DNA of 64,000 bases from Psychroflexus salis (lineage in GTDB: Bacteria > Bacteroidota > Bacteroidia > Flavobacteriales > Flavobacteriaceae). Below the pieces are notes generated by a model, which worked only from the letters and a program-made list of their open reading frames with translations, was not told the origin of the DNA and did not search any database. Below, one piece after another: positions 35,965 to 44,918 of this stretch (its first letter is position 1; every line of letters begins with the position of its first letter). Position numbers and translations under genes: made by a program. The DNA is taken from contig NZ_BMGL01000009.1 in assembly GCF_014640175.1 (NCBI RefSeq), forward strand, positions 113,277 through 177,276, in the 5' to 3' direction.

Positions 35965-36327
35965 CTACTCTGAAATAGAATCTTGCTCAGCTTTTGCTTC
36001 AGCTTCAATTTTGGATGCTTCTTTTCGCGGTAAAACCTTCAAACTAACTTGCATCAGCTCGTTTTTATTGATGTCTTCTCTACCTAACTCATAACCATCA
36101 AGCTTAAAAATTAATTCGTCTCCACGAGATTTGGTGTTAATGGCAAAATAACCTTCTTCATTGGTATACGAATATAAATCAGTTCCCATTACTTGCACTA
36201 AGACTTCAGGCAAAGCTTTTCCGTTTTCAGCTTTTACTACACCTTCAATTTTTTGATTGTCTGAAGAACAAGCAAACAAAAAGCCAATACAAAATAAAAT
36301 TGCGTATTTCATTATTTTTTTCTTCAA
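35965..36327 (-). CDS. Carboxypeptidase-regulatory-like domain lipoprotein
   Basis: A 120-residue lipoprotein (lipobox LFACS) with one CarboxypepD_reg-like beta-sandwich: IEGVVKAENGKALPEVLVQV, then TNEEGYFAINTKSRGDELIF. This domain usually heads TonB-dependent receptors in Bacteroidota, but here it stands alone and is followed only by a charged tail. Function unknown. It lies divergent from the GAPDH gene. Confidence 0.75.
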   Translation of the reverse strand: MKKKIMKYAILFCIGFLFACSSDNQKIEGVVKAENGKALPEVLVQVMGTDLYSYTNEEGYFAINTKSRGDELIFKLDGYELGREDINKNELMQVSLKVLPRKEASKIEAEAKAEQDSISE

Positions 36328-36457
36328 ATATACAAGATACTAAAACGCTAATCCTAAAAATTTAGTATTCATTAGGATAAAAAATTAAACTTTTTAAGAA
36401 GTGAAAAATCGATAGAAAAACAGCACTAAACTTATTAACGAAAACGATTGAAATATA

Positions 36458-36465
36458 TACATTTG
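36458..36465 (+). promoter_or_regulatory. -7 element TACATTTG of the GAPDH gene
   Basis: An exact TAnnTTTG match 32 bases before the ATG at 36498. No TTG lies at the normal -33 spacing. Confidence 0.5.
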
Positions 36466-36497
36466 CAAATAATTTTTATAAACTAAAAGCTTAACCA

Positions 36498-37943
36498 ATG
36501 CCAAAAAACGAATACGAAAAGCAACTGCAACTGCAAGCAGATAAACGCAAAGCCAGTGTAAAATTGATTAGGAATATACACGAACTTTGGTATGACAAAT
36601 CAATTGAGTTAGTGATTTTTAGAAACTCGCTCATTAACAAAAATGTTAGCGACATTTTAGATTTACATGAGTATGCGGGAAAATTTGTAGAAAAAAACAT
36701 TTCTATTTATGACACCGTAGAATTGGCAGATGCTATTTTACAATTGAATTTACCACCAGCTAAACTCGACATTGGTAAGTTAGCTTACGAGTTTCATGCA
36801 GAAAACCCGAAGCATAAAAATGCTTTTGCTTTTGTAGCCGACAAACTTAAAGATGCAAAAAAACAGAGCAATATTAAACCACAAGATGTCGTTTTATATG
36901 GCTTTGGTAGAATTGGAAGGTTATTAGCTAGAGAGTTGATGACCAAAACAGGAAATGGTAGCCAAATGCGATTGCGCGCCATAGTAACCCGTGGTGAAAT
37001 TACCAAAGATGTTCTCGAAAAAAGAGCATCGCTATTAAAAAGCGACTCAGTTCATGGTGATTTTTCTGCTACGGTAACTATTGATGCAGCAAATAAAGCA
37101 CTACTAATTAATGGTACAAGTGTTTATTTTATTTCAGCAAACCAACCAGAAGACATCGATTATACCAAATATGGAATTCATGATGCTTTAATTATGGATA
37201 ATACCGGTGCATTTAGAGATCAAGAAGCCTTGAGCCGTCACTTAAAGTCTAATGGAGCTAAAAGAGTAATTTTAACCGCACCAGGAAAAGGAATTCCGAA
37301 TATTGTACATGGAGTAAACCATAAAGATGTTGATCCGAATAAAGAATTTATCTATTCTGCTGCGTCTTGTACTACAAACGCAATTACACCTGTACTATTT
37401 GCCATGGAAAAAAGTTTTGGGATAAAAGATGGCCATTTAGAAACCATACATGCCTACACAAACGACCAGAATTTAGTAGACAATATGCACAGTAAATACC
37501 GTCGTGGTCGTGCTGCTGCACTCAACATGGTGATCACAGAAACAGGCGCAGGTCAAGCCGTTGCAAAAGCTTTTCCAGCTTTGGATGGAAAACTAACTTC
37601 GAATGCTATTCGGGTTCCTGTTCCCAATGGTTCTTTAGCGATTTTAAAATTGAATTTAAAAAAGAAAACAAGTGTAAAGGCTATCAATACAAAATTGAAA
37701 GATTATGCACTAAACGGAGATTTAGTTGAACAAATTAAATATTCTATTGACAATGAGCTGGTTTCGAGCGATATTGTAGGCTCTTCTGCACCTAGTATTT
37801 TTGATAGTAAAGCAAGTATTGTGCATAAAAATGGAACAAGCGTAGTATTGTATGTTTGGTATGATAATGAATATGGCTACAGCCACCAAGTAATTCGTTT
37901 AGCCAAATATGTAAGTCAAGTTCGTAGATTTACTTATTATTAA
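36498..37943 (+). CDS. gap: Glyceraldehyde-3-phosphate dehydrogenase, long form
   Basis: A 481-residue NAD(P)-dependent dehydrogenase of glycolysis or gluconeogenesis. The NAD motif is YGFGRIGR (134-141), the catalytic Cys291 is in SAASCTTNAITPVLF, and the substrate segments HAYTNDQNLVDN and YDNEYGYSHQV are intact. About 127 extra residues precede the Rossmann fold, a feature of the long GAPDH found in Bacteroidota and some proteobacteria. The role of the extension is unknown. Ended by a strong terminator at 37979. Confidence 0.94.
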   Translation: MPKNEYEKQLQLQADKRKASVKLIRNIHELWYDKSIELVIFRNSLINKNVSDILDLHEYAGKFVEKNISIYDTVELADAILQLNLPPAKLDIGKLAYEFHAENPKHKNAFAFVADKLKDAKKQSNIKPQDVVLYGFGRIGRLLARELMTKTGNGSQMRLRAIVTRGEITKDVLEKRASLLKSDSVHGDFSATVTIDAANKALLINGTSVYFISANQPEDIDYTKYGIHDALIMDNTGAFRDQEALSRHLKSNGAKRVILTAPGKGIPNIVHGVNHKDVDPNKEFIYSAASCTTNAITPVLFAMEKSFGIKDGHLETIHAYTNDQNLVDNMHSKYRRGRAAALNMVITETGAGQAVAKAFPALDGKLTSNAIRVPVPNGSLAILKLNLKKKTSVKAINTKLKDYALNGDLVEQIKYSIDNELVSSDIVGSSAPSIFDSKASIVHKNGTSVVLYVWYDNEYGYSHQVIRLAKYVSQVRRFTYY

Positions 37944-37978
37944 GAAAGCTAGAGTTATTTTAATCAATCTTTATATTT

Positions 37979-38013
37979 AAAACCATCTCTAAATTTAGAG
38001 ATGGTTTTTTTTT
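37979..38013 (+). terminator. Terminator of the GAPDH gene
   Basis: aaaccatctctaaa and tttagagatggttt form a perfect 14-bp inverted repeat followed by a run of T residues to about 38012. Confidence 0.9.
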
Positions 38014-38260
38014 AGAAAGCCTATCTAAAGATTTACATTTAAGATTGTATTCTATTTCTTATATTGTAATTATTATATAGTGTATATTGTACACTGGCCA
38101 ACATAAAATTTAAAAATAGTGAGATTAATGCTATATCTGTACTCCAAAGGCTAACCTTTGAGTTAGTATATTTATGCAAAATAAAACCTTAACCAAATCG
38201 CTATCAGGAGCAGATTTTAAGTTAGCATTTATCTTTATCTGCAAGAAGTTTAAGCATTTA
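38014..38260. other. Non-coding gap between the GAPDH terminator and the lipoprotein pseudogene
   Basis: No convincing gene is seen. There is a small hairpin caaagg-cta-acctttg near 38146 and an AT-rich palindromic stretch (tgtatattgtaca). A 33-codon ORF from ATG 38174 has no coding character. The stretch marks the border between housekeeping genes and the injection-system locus. Confidence 0.5.
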
Positions 38261-38808
38261 CTAGCATGTAATTAAACGCTCAAATTGGTTGTTATTGGTT
38301 TCATTTCCATCACAAAAAACAGGAAAGAATAGTATTAAACCACAGGTACCACCCATCGAATCTACTGTTATATTTTTGTTTTGCAAGAGCCCAATTCTGG
38401 TATAGTCAGTAGTATACCTATTGAGTATAATATATTCAATGTAAAATTTAAAATCAGTTCTTATTCTAAAGTAATTGTTTCTAATTCTTCCCTTAAGTTT
38501 TTTTGATTCTAAAAGAATTTCTCCTTTAAATAGTTTTGCTGAAATTTCTTTTTCATCAATAATTGATAGCTGAATAAAATAAATGTCCTTTTGTTCTTCC
38601 GTACAACGCATGGTTGTGTCAAAATGAAGCATTTCAGCCAAATTTCTCTAATTACAGTTATCCCGAAAAACAGCATAGTTTCCATTTAGTTGCTGGAGAT
38701 CATCCCCATTATCTATTGATTCAGCTAGATTAAGTATTAGTAATTTTAAAAACTTGCGCAAGAAGTTAATACAAGACTCAAGATAACTGCTACTATAATC
38801 TGTTTCAT
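38261..38808 (-). pseudogene. Degraded lipoprotein gene (frameshift and in-frame stop)
   Basis: On the minus strand, ATG 38808 opens MKQIIVAVILSLVLTSCASF, a complete lipoprotein signal peptide, and then hits TAA. A shift of frame continues as LNLAESIDNGDDLQQLNGNY, AVFRDNCN, a TAG stop, and then in the same frame the intact open stretch NLAEMLHFDTTMRCTEEQKD to the end at 38261. The three parts read as one lipoprotein broken by one frameshift and one nonsense codon. The 126-codon open frame at 38261-38641 is its remnant and not a gene of its own. The family is unknown. Confidence 0.72.
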
Positions 38809-39150
38809 TTTTTAAGAGTTTCAAACAATATAAACCTAAATTACTAAACTAAGCTTCCTTAAAATGAAAATTGTAAATGTTTATTAATATTATCTACCAA
38901 AAGATAAAACCGCTTACTTCAAAATGCTAAGTAATGGCTATCTAAGCATAAGCTTATCTAAGAAAAACACAAGAATTACTTATGTGCAAGACATAATTAA
39001 GTGAATTAAATTAAGAAGGAATTTATAAGTTTAGATTAAATATTAAAAAACAAAGTACAACATAAAGAATAACAACATAAATTATAAGTTATGATTTGCT
39101 TATAGTTGAAATAAACTTATTTGTTTTTATCGGATGTTAAAAATAACATC
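38809..39150. other. Non-coding, very AT-rich gap at the left border of the injection-system locus
   Basis: No reading frame with coding character is seen on either strand. A small inverted repeat, gatgtta-aaaa-taacatc (about 39133-39150), lies just past the DUF4280 gene stop but lacks a T-run. No integrase, tRNA or direct repeat marks an insertion site. Confidence 0.45.
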
Positions 39151-39543
39151 TTAAGATGCGGTTATTTTTGTTTGTCCTGGGTCATCAATTTTAATTTGTC
39201 CTCCCCAAATACATAGCGTTTGGCTTGAATCTATCAATGCAGGAATTTTACCTATTTTTAGCTTCTGAGCAGTTGGAGACCAAGGTGTTGGTGTTACAGG
39301 AATGCAAGGTTGTGGTGTTAGCACGCCAAGAGCTGCAGCTGTAGCCGATGCAACCATAGGGTTAGCTAAAGATTTACATTGACCAAAACTTGGAATATTT
39401 AGCATTGGTATAGTATCTGTTGCTACTGCTAATGCTTTAGTATTTTCTGTTGTTGTCATTGCTAAAGGAAGTACTACCATACTTTTGGGCCCATCACCAA
39501 AATTACAAGAAATTTTGGCTCCATTACAAACACAATTTGCCAT
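39151..39543 (-). CDS. DUF4280 PAAR-like protein (candidate spike tip)
   Basis: A 130-residue protein of the DUF4280 family. The pattern is VCNGAKISCNFGDGPKSMVV, IPSFGQCKSLANPMV, TPQPCIPVTPTPW and TLCIWGGQIKI, with a conserved cysteine and proline framework. DUF4280 proteins are PAAR-like and are found in contractile injection loci, where PAAR caps the spike and pierces the target. It is on the strand opposite to the particle genes, 2 bases downstream of the large NTPase gene, so those two are co-transcribed. No toxin domain is fused to it. Confidence 0.83.
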   Translation of the reverse strand: MANCVCNGAKISCNFGDGPKSMVVLPLAMTTTENTKALAVATDTIPMLNIPSFGQCKSLANPMVASATAAALGVLTPQPCIPVTPTPWSPTAQKLKIGKIPALIDSSQTLCIWGGQIKIDDPGQTKITAS

Positions 39544-39545
39544 AA

Positions 39546-42500
39546 CTAATTTGAATTTTTTATTAATTTTTTATTGAGTGCTTTAAGCATATCGATATCA
39601 TCAACATGCCAAGAAAGTAAGTATTTTTGATCGTGGATTGTCATTAACATTCGCTGTCCTAAAGAGTTTGTGTAAGCTTGTATTTTATTAATTGACTCAT
39701 CTGGTGTTGTTAATTTAGAAAAGCCTTTATCTAAGTTACTTTCCATATATTTAAAATCGTATCTAAAAAGTCGGTTATCAATTCCAGATGTATATAAAGC
39801 CTTTTTACTCTGGTCGAAATAAATATTTACAATTTCGCCGAAATGTTTACTATGAGACAATATAGGTTTTAGTGAATAATTTTCTTGATTTATACTGTAT
39901 ATTTTTATTTCGCCACTTTTAAAGCCCATAAACAAATAGTTATCTTGTACATGTAAAACAGAAACATCATTCAATTCTCCTATTAAATCTTTCGGCAAAT
40001 TTATATTTTCAAAAGCAGTTGCAACACCATCATAAAAAACTAGTTGATTGCCTAATATAAAGTAGAGTTTGTCTTTATTAAAAGAAGCTGCCAAAATATC
40101 ATCGTCCAGCTTAATCTTTTTAATGGCTCCATTTTCTTTTATAAATACAATTTGTTTGTTTTCAACTACAATTATTTCTTCGTTTTTAGACTTATAAAAC
40201 ACATTAAGTATAATGTTATTGAAAGTCAGGTCTGTTTCGTATAATAAAGAAACTTCTTCTGTTGTTAACGAATAACTGTAAATCTTGTTAGTAAAAGTTG
40301 TAATTACTACGATGCTTGGTTTTTTTAAACCAATACGTTTTATTTTTTCGTTTGGTAATTGCGTATTAAAGCTTGCATACGATTGTATATTATTTAATGT
40401 GATATCTGTTATATAAATACTTCCTTTTGTATCTGCAAGTACAACTAATTGATTATTAAAAAGCTCAAAATCAACAATTGGATAATTACTAAATTCTCCT
40501 AAACGCATACTGGTTTGATGGTAATCACTTTTCCCTTCTATCATTGACCATGCCTTTTGGTTTAAATCGTACATCCAATCATCACTAATATAAATATTGG
40601 GTTGAAGCTGATTAAGGCTATCAAACTTTAACTCTTCACTAACTAGGTTTTTAATTGCTTTGTTTACTTGATCAGACTTTCCGGATTTTTGAGCATTAAT
40701 TAATCCAATCATTAAGGTTGAAGCATTGTTTTTTATGTTTATGAGTTGATTTTTAATGTTTATTTCTTCTAACAACTCTTCTCTAATTTTTTTGTCTTTT
40801 TCTATGGTTTGTAAGGTTGTTTCTACTCTTAATTTATTTAAACTATCAGACCTTTGAGATTGAAGTAATAATTGCTTTTCAGCAATTTCTTTCTCTATTG
40901 CTTTTTTTGCTTCAGCTTCTTTTTGCTTTGCTATTTTTAAAGCTTCTTGCGCCTTTTTTGATGAATCTAGTGCTTCTTTGCTTGCTGCTTTTGCTAATTT
41001 TGTTTCTTTTTTGGCAAGTTCTTGAGATTTAGTTGCTATTCTCCATTCGTTAGCAGCAAAGAGTGTTAGTATTAAAGCAATGATAGCAAAGCCTGCATAT
41101 AATTTTTTTTGAAAAGCATTTTTTTTCGCTTCTTTTTTTATTTTATCATCAGCTAATGCAATAAGTCTTTCATTCTCCGTGACACTTTTTTTTATAAAGT
41201 TAACAACATCTGCATAAGGTAAAACATATTTTTCTGCCCATTCTTTGGTATGTTTTTCATTAATTAACCACTCTTTTGCAATTTCTAACTGTGGGCCAGT
41301 TAATAATCCTGATTCGCCTATTTTATATTGTTTCAAACTAGATGTAAATTCTTTAAACCTTCTGTAAGAAACTTCTTCTTCTTTAACAAAGTCAGAGAAA
41401 ACTTTAGAATTAAAATATTTAGAATAATTAAGTTTAATAAAATCGTTCCCCTTTAAGTTGAATTTATATTGATTGTAAATTGCTGTTTTAACATTGGGTA
41501 CAATTTCAAATAAATTATCAAAAAAACCAGAAAGCATAACCAAGAGTTCTTTCAGTTCGCTTAGTGTTATATTAGAAGATTGAATGATATAATCTATTGT
41601 TGCCTTAAAGCTATGAGTTGAATTTGTTTCAATATTAACGACACCAAATAAAAGACCTTTCACTTTTTGTTTTTCATCCTGCTGCAGTTTATCAAATAAT
41701 AAATCAAATGTCTGTCCTATGCAATTTTCTACAGTAACATCTTCTTTGTAATTCTCAGATTTCATTAATTTTAAGTAGAACTGAAGATTGGGCAGGTAAC
41801 TAATATCATCGCTAAGAAGCTCATAAATCTGATAAATAGAGTTATAAGAAGTAGCTTCAACTTCAAAATCACCTTTGTAAGCAATATCTTTTAGGGTGTT
41901 TAAACTCAAATTTTGTATGGCGTATTGAGATTGACTAATTAGTTCCTGTAAAGATGGGTACTGTGATAATTTAGAGACAAATATTGAGTTTATTGAAAAC
42001 ACGAAATAAATGGGAAGCGTTTTGTAAGATACCGATTTAGCAGCAATATCGAATAACAAGTCATCATCCTTAGATTCTAGATGGTTAAAATCTTTGTTAA
42101 ACCTAAATAAATCTTCAACTTGATCTATAACAACCAATAGGTTTTTCTTGTTATATATTTCAGAATTTTTGTAGATAGACACCAAAGAAAGCTCACGCAT
42201 AGAACTAAATACATCATCATAATCTAAAATATCGGTTGTGTTTGGCTTATCTTCTAAATTTAATACCCCATCGAATGTTAGTGCTTGTTTAAAATTACTT
42301 AAGGGTGATGCGCTAGGCCTAAATTTACAAATAGACCATTGATTGCCAACTTTACCAGGAAATCCTGCTAGTAAACGCGGTATTAACCCAGCATTTAATA
42401 AAGATGTTTTACCAGATCCTTCTGCACCTGTTAAGCAAACAAATTTATTTGTTTGTAAAATAGCAAGTAGGCTATCAACCTCCCTATCTTTACCAATAAA

Positions 42501-42569
42501 TTTAGATGAAGTAGTTTGGTTATAGCTTTTTAAACCAATATAGAAAGAGTTATTTGACAGATCTAGCAC
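39546..42569 (-). CDS. nSTAND NTPase with membrane helix, coiled coil and WD40-like propeller
   Basis: A 1007-residue protein. The N-terminal half is a STAND-type P-loop NTPase: FIGKDREVDSLL, Walker A GAEGSGKTS (48-56) and Walker B LLVVIDQVEDLF (144-155). A hydrophobic helix follows (489-507, LYAGFAIIALILTLFAAN), then a long Ala/Lys/Glu coiled coil (about 510-640). The C-terminal part (about 690-1000) has irregular WD40-like blades (FSNYPIVDFELFNNQLVVLA, FGEIVNIYFDQSKKALYTSG). STAND proteins are ligand-triggered switches that oligomerise. This one would place its NTPase and propeller on opposite sides of a membrane. It shares a divergent 180-base control region with the plus-strand cluster, and the spike-tip gene lies behind it. 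Confidence 0.82.
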   Translation of the reverse strand: MLDLSNNSFYIGLKSYNQTTSSKFIGKDREVDSLLAILQTNKFVCLTGAEGSGKTSLLNAGLIPRLLAGFPGKVGNQWSICKFRPSASPLSNFKQALTFDGVLNLEDKPNTTDILDYDDVFSSMRELSLVSIYKNSEIYNKKNLLVVIDQVEDLFRFNKDFNHLESKDDDLLFDIAAKSVSYKTLPIYFVFSINSIFVSKLSQYPSLQELISQSQYAIQNLSLNTLKDIAYKGDFEVEATSYNSIYQIYELLSDDISYLPNLQFYLKLMKSENYKEDVTVENCIGQTFDLLFDKLQQDEKQKVKGLLFGVVNIETNSTHSFKATIDYIIQSSNITLSELKELLVMLSGFFDNLFEIVPNVKTAIYNQYKFNLKGNDFIKLNYSKYFNSKVFSDFVKEEEVSYRRFKEFTSSLKQYKIGESGLLTGPQLEIAKEWLINEKHTKEWAEKYVLPYADVVNFIKKSVTENERLIALADDKIKKEAKKNAFQKKLYAGFAIIALILTLFAANEWRIATKSQELAKKETKLAKAASKEALDSSKKAQEALKIAKQKEAEAKKAIEKEIAEKQLLLQSQRSDSLNKLRVETTLQTIEKDKKIREELLEEINIKNQLINIKNNASTLMIGLINAQKSGKSDQVNKAIKNLVSEELKFDSLNQLQPNIYISDDWMYDLNQKAWSMIEGKSDYHQTSMRLGEFSNYPIVDFELFNNQLVVLADTKGSIYITDITLNNIQSYASFNTQLPNEKIKRIGLKKPSIVVITTFTNKIYSYSLTTEEVSLLYETDLTFNNIILNVFYKSKNEEIIVVENKQIVFIKENGAIKKIKLDDDILAASFNKDKLYFILGNQLVFYDGVATAFENINLPKDLIGELNDVSVLHVQDNYLFMGFKSGEIKIYSINQENYSLKPILSHSKHFGEIVNIYFDQSKKALYTSGIDNRLFRYDFKYMESNLDKGFSKLTTPDESINKIQAYTNSLGQRMLMTIHDQKYLLSWHVDDIDMLKALNKKLIKNSN

Positions 42570-42749
42570 TTAATAAAATTAGAAGTTATGATAAGGAACA
42601 TAAATTAGTTTCTTACTAAAATTGTATATGTAATTAAAAAATAATTAATTGTAAAGTTAAATATTTTATATTGTTAAAAAAATAAATTAAAAAAATCTAC
42701 GCTAAAATATTATTATTTTAGTTGTAAATTTAGTTTTACAGAAATCCGC

Positions 42750-43817
42750 ATGTTTAAAAGTCTTTTCATTCAGAATTTAACCACAGAATTATTAAAAGGA
42801 ATAAAGAGAGCTAAATTTTCTATTCAGCTTGTCTTGGAAGAAGAAGAATTGATAAAAATTTCTAGTGAATTAATCGAAATATCCAAAAAAGATTATGAAT
42901 TGGAATTAATAGTAACTTCTGAAACTTCTACCAAGTCTATTAAAACTACCAACTTATTAAAACGCCTAGTAGATGCAGGTGTAGATGTTTATTGGCTTAT
43001 TGACGATGCAGAAAAAGAACAAACAAAGTCTTTTGGAATTATTGATAAATCTTACCTAATTGTAAAAGGGAACAAGCTTGAGTTCACTTCGGGTGAAGAA
43101 GTTTTAAACAAATTTATAAATGAATTAAACTTTCTTCAAAAAAAAAGTGAACAGATCTCTTTATTTGAAGGAGATATATTAGCCCATTTTGAAACAGATA
43201 AACCTTTTATTTATTCCAACGAAAGTATTAAATTAAATTGGAAGGTTTCTAATGCTCATTCTGTAATTATTAATCCAAACTTAGGCGAAGTTCTTAGCCA
43301 AGGAGAACATTTGCTGAAAATAAACGAAAATACAATGTTTGAATTGATTGCTAAAAACAACAATTCAATTATTAAAAGAAATATCTTTGTAAGGGTTATT
43401 AAAGATTCGTTTGTTACTTATACCGTAGAAGTTTTAGATCCAATAATTAATGATTATGTTGCTCTAACCTACCAAAATAATAAGCATAACGAAATTGGAG
43501 TTTATAATGGACAAGAATTAAAAATATCTTGGGAATGTAATTTTAAGGGAGAATTGTTTGAAAGAAATTGGGGTTTATTGCCTGCAAAGGGAGTTCATAA
43601 ATGCATTTGTAATGAAGATCTTGTTTTTAAATTCAATTTTCAATCAATTACTAAAAACGAGATTACTAGTTTTAAATTTATTAGATTTGAAAGTGTAATG
43701 CAAAAATCTAAGTCGCCATCAAGTAAAAACATAAAATCGAAAAATCTTGTAAGGCTTTTTTTAAAACAACTTACTAGCTCGATAAAAAAAATTAATGGAA
43801 ATGAAGCAAAAGACTAA
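42750..43817 (+). CDS. PLD-like protein with lost catalytic His plus beta-sandwich region
   Basis: A 355-residue cytosolic-looking protein with no signal peptide. Residues 1-130 resemble one phospholipase D-like domain; the HxKxxxxD position reads QTKSFGIID (91-99), so Lys and Asp remain but His is lost and catalysis is unlikely. Residues about 145-225 form a beta-sandwich (SIKLNWKVSNAHSVIINP, then GEHLLKINENTMFELIA) and a second beta-rich part follows. I infer a scaffold or binding protein. It is the first gene of the plus-strand cluster and overlaps the DUF4407 gene by 23 bases. Confidence 0.62.
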   Translation: MFKSLFIQNLTTELLKGIKRAKFSIQLVLEEEELIKISSELIEISKKDYELELIVTSETSTKSIKTTNLLKRLVDAGVDVYWLIDDAEKEQTKSFGIIDKSYLIVKGNKLEFTSGEEVLNKFINELNFLQKKSEQISLFEGDILAHFETDKPFIYSNESIKLNWKVSNAHSVIINPNLGEVLSQGEHLLKINENTMFELIAKNNNSIIKRNIFVRVIKDSFVTYTVEVLDPIINDYVALTYQNNKHNEIGVYNGQELKISWECNFKGELFERNWGLLPAKGVHKCICNEDLVFKFNFQSITKNEITSFKFIRFESVMQKSKSPSSKNIKSKNLVRLFLKQLTSSIKKINGNEAKD

Positions 43818-44907
43818 TGAGCTAAGCAAAACCGCCCAGTTTTTTTTATTTAGCTCAGGCGTGAGTCTAAACCTAATTAAGCAGTGTCCGCAATACGAAA
43901 TAAACAAATACATAAGTATTGGGGTTACCATCTTGTTTACAACCTTATTGTCTTCCCTTTCTGCATATTTTGCATTTTCTTATATATTCGAAAACCAATA
44001 CCTAGTGGTAGGCGCTTCAGCACTATGGGCAGGTGTTATATTTAATTTAGACCGATATATAGTATCTTCTTTATCTTCTGGTACAGAAAAGAAAAACAAT
44101 TTTCTTAAAGCAATTCCAAGATTAATTATTGCTATTTTAATTGCATTTGTTATTTCTAAACCTATTGAAATAAAACTCTTTAAAAATGAGATCAATACGT
44201 ACTTAGAAATGCAGAAACTTGAAACAATAAATCAAAAAAACAAGCAATACAGTGCATCGATATTAGAAATTCAAAATCAGAAGGATGAGTTAGAAGGTAA
44301 ACTTGAAGATAAAATCATTAAAAGAGATGCTTATTACTCCGAATTTAAATGTGAGTGTGATGGCACCTGCGGTACAGGTATAAAAGGTAGGGGAAGTGAA
44401 TGCGAGAGCAGACAAAAAAAATATGAAGATTATAAAGCAGAAGTAGCTATGTTTAAATTAAAAACAGATTCTGTTATAACATCTCTTTCTGGTCAACAAA
44501 AAATAATAAGAAATAAGTTAGATAACGAAATACAGCTGATTAAGAATGAGTTTAAACCAGGTTTATTTGATAGAATTAGAGCCTTAGAACAAATTGATAA
44601 ACTTGCATCAATTTTTATACTCCTAATCTTTATTATGATTGAAACTGCCCCAATTTTAACGAAGCTTCTTTCATCTAAAGGTCCTTATGAAAATCTTATA
44701 GAAAAAAGCGATTTATCTTTCGAAGCTCAACTACAAAGCCTAAAAGATGAATACAAATACCAACGTATAAAACAAAATAAAATTAAACAAGCAGAACTTG
44801 AGCTCGAAATAAATAATAAAGAAACAGAGCTCAAAACTAAAATGATAAATGATGCTCATGCCAGATATCAAAAGCTTCAAAATGAACTCCAAAATAAAAA
44901 TTTTTAA
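43795..44907 (+). CDS. DUF4407 four-helix membrane protein
   Basis: A 370-residue inner-membrane protein of the DUF4407 family. Membrane helices are at about 40-63, 68-86, 105-122 and 272-292. Between helices 3 and 4 is a long coiled coil with a cysteine-rich loop (KCECDGTCGTGIKGRGSECE); the coiled C-terminal tail follows helix 4. Function is unknown in the family; helix topology suggests a periplasmic or cytoplasmic coiled stalk. Start ATG 43795 or 43801. Position in the cluster suggests it belongs to an envelope module of the injection system. Confidence 0.82.
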   Translation: MEMKQKTNELSKTAQFFLFSSGVSLNLIKQCPQYEINKYISIGVTILFTTLLSSLSAYFAFSYIFENQYLVVGASALWAGVIFNLDRYIVSSLSSGTEKKNNFLKAIPRLIIAILIAFVISKPIEIKLFKNEINTYLEMQKLETINQKNKQYSASILEIQNQKDELEGKLEDKIIKRDAYYSEFKCECDGTCGTGIKGRGSECESRQKKYEDYKAEVAMFKLKTDSVITSLSGQQKIIRNKLDNEIQLIKNEFKPGLFDRIRALEQIDKLASIFILLIFIMIETAPILTKLLSSKGPYENLIEKSDLSFEAQLQSLKDEYKYQRIKQNKIKQAELELEINNKETELKTKMINDAHARYQKLQNELQNKNF

Positions 44908-44918
44908 ACCCCTTAAAA

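Noticed and set aside
38174..38274. 33-codon ORF after the GAPDH terminator, with TATATTTA just upstream
   Set aside because: No similarity pattern, overlaps the end of the pseudogene, and the -7 match is imperfect.
38261..38641. The 126-codon open frame as a functional gene
   Set aside because: It lacks a start with signal peptide in frame, and the upstream DNA encodes the missing N-terminus in another frame, so it is the tail of a pseudogene.
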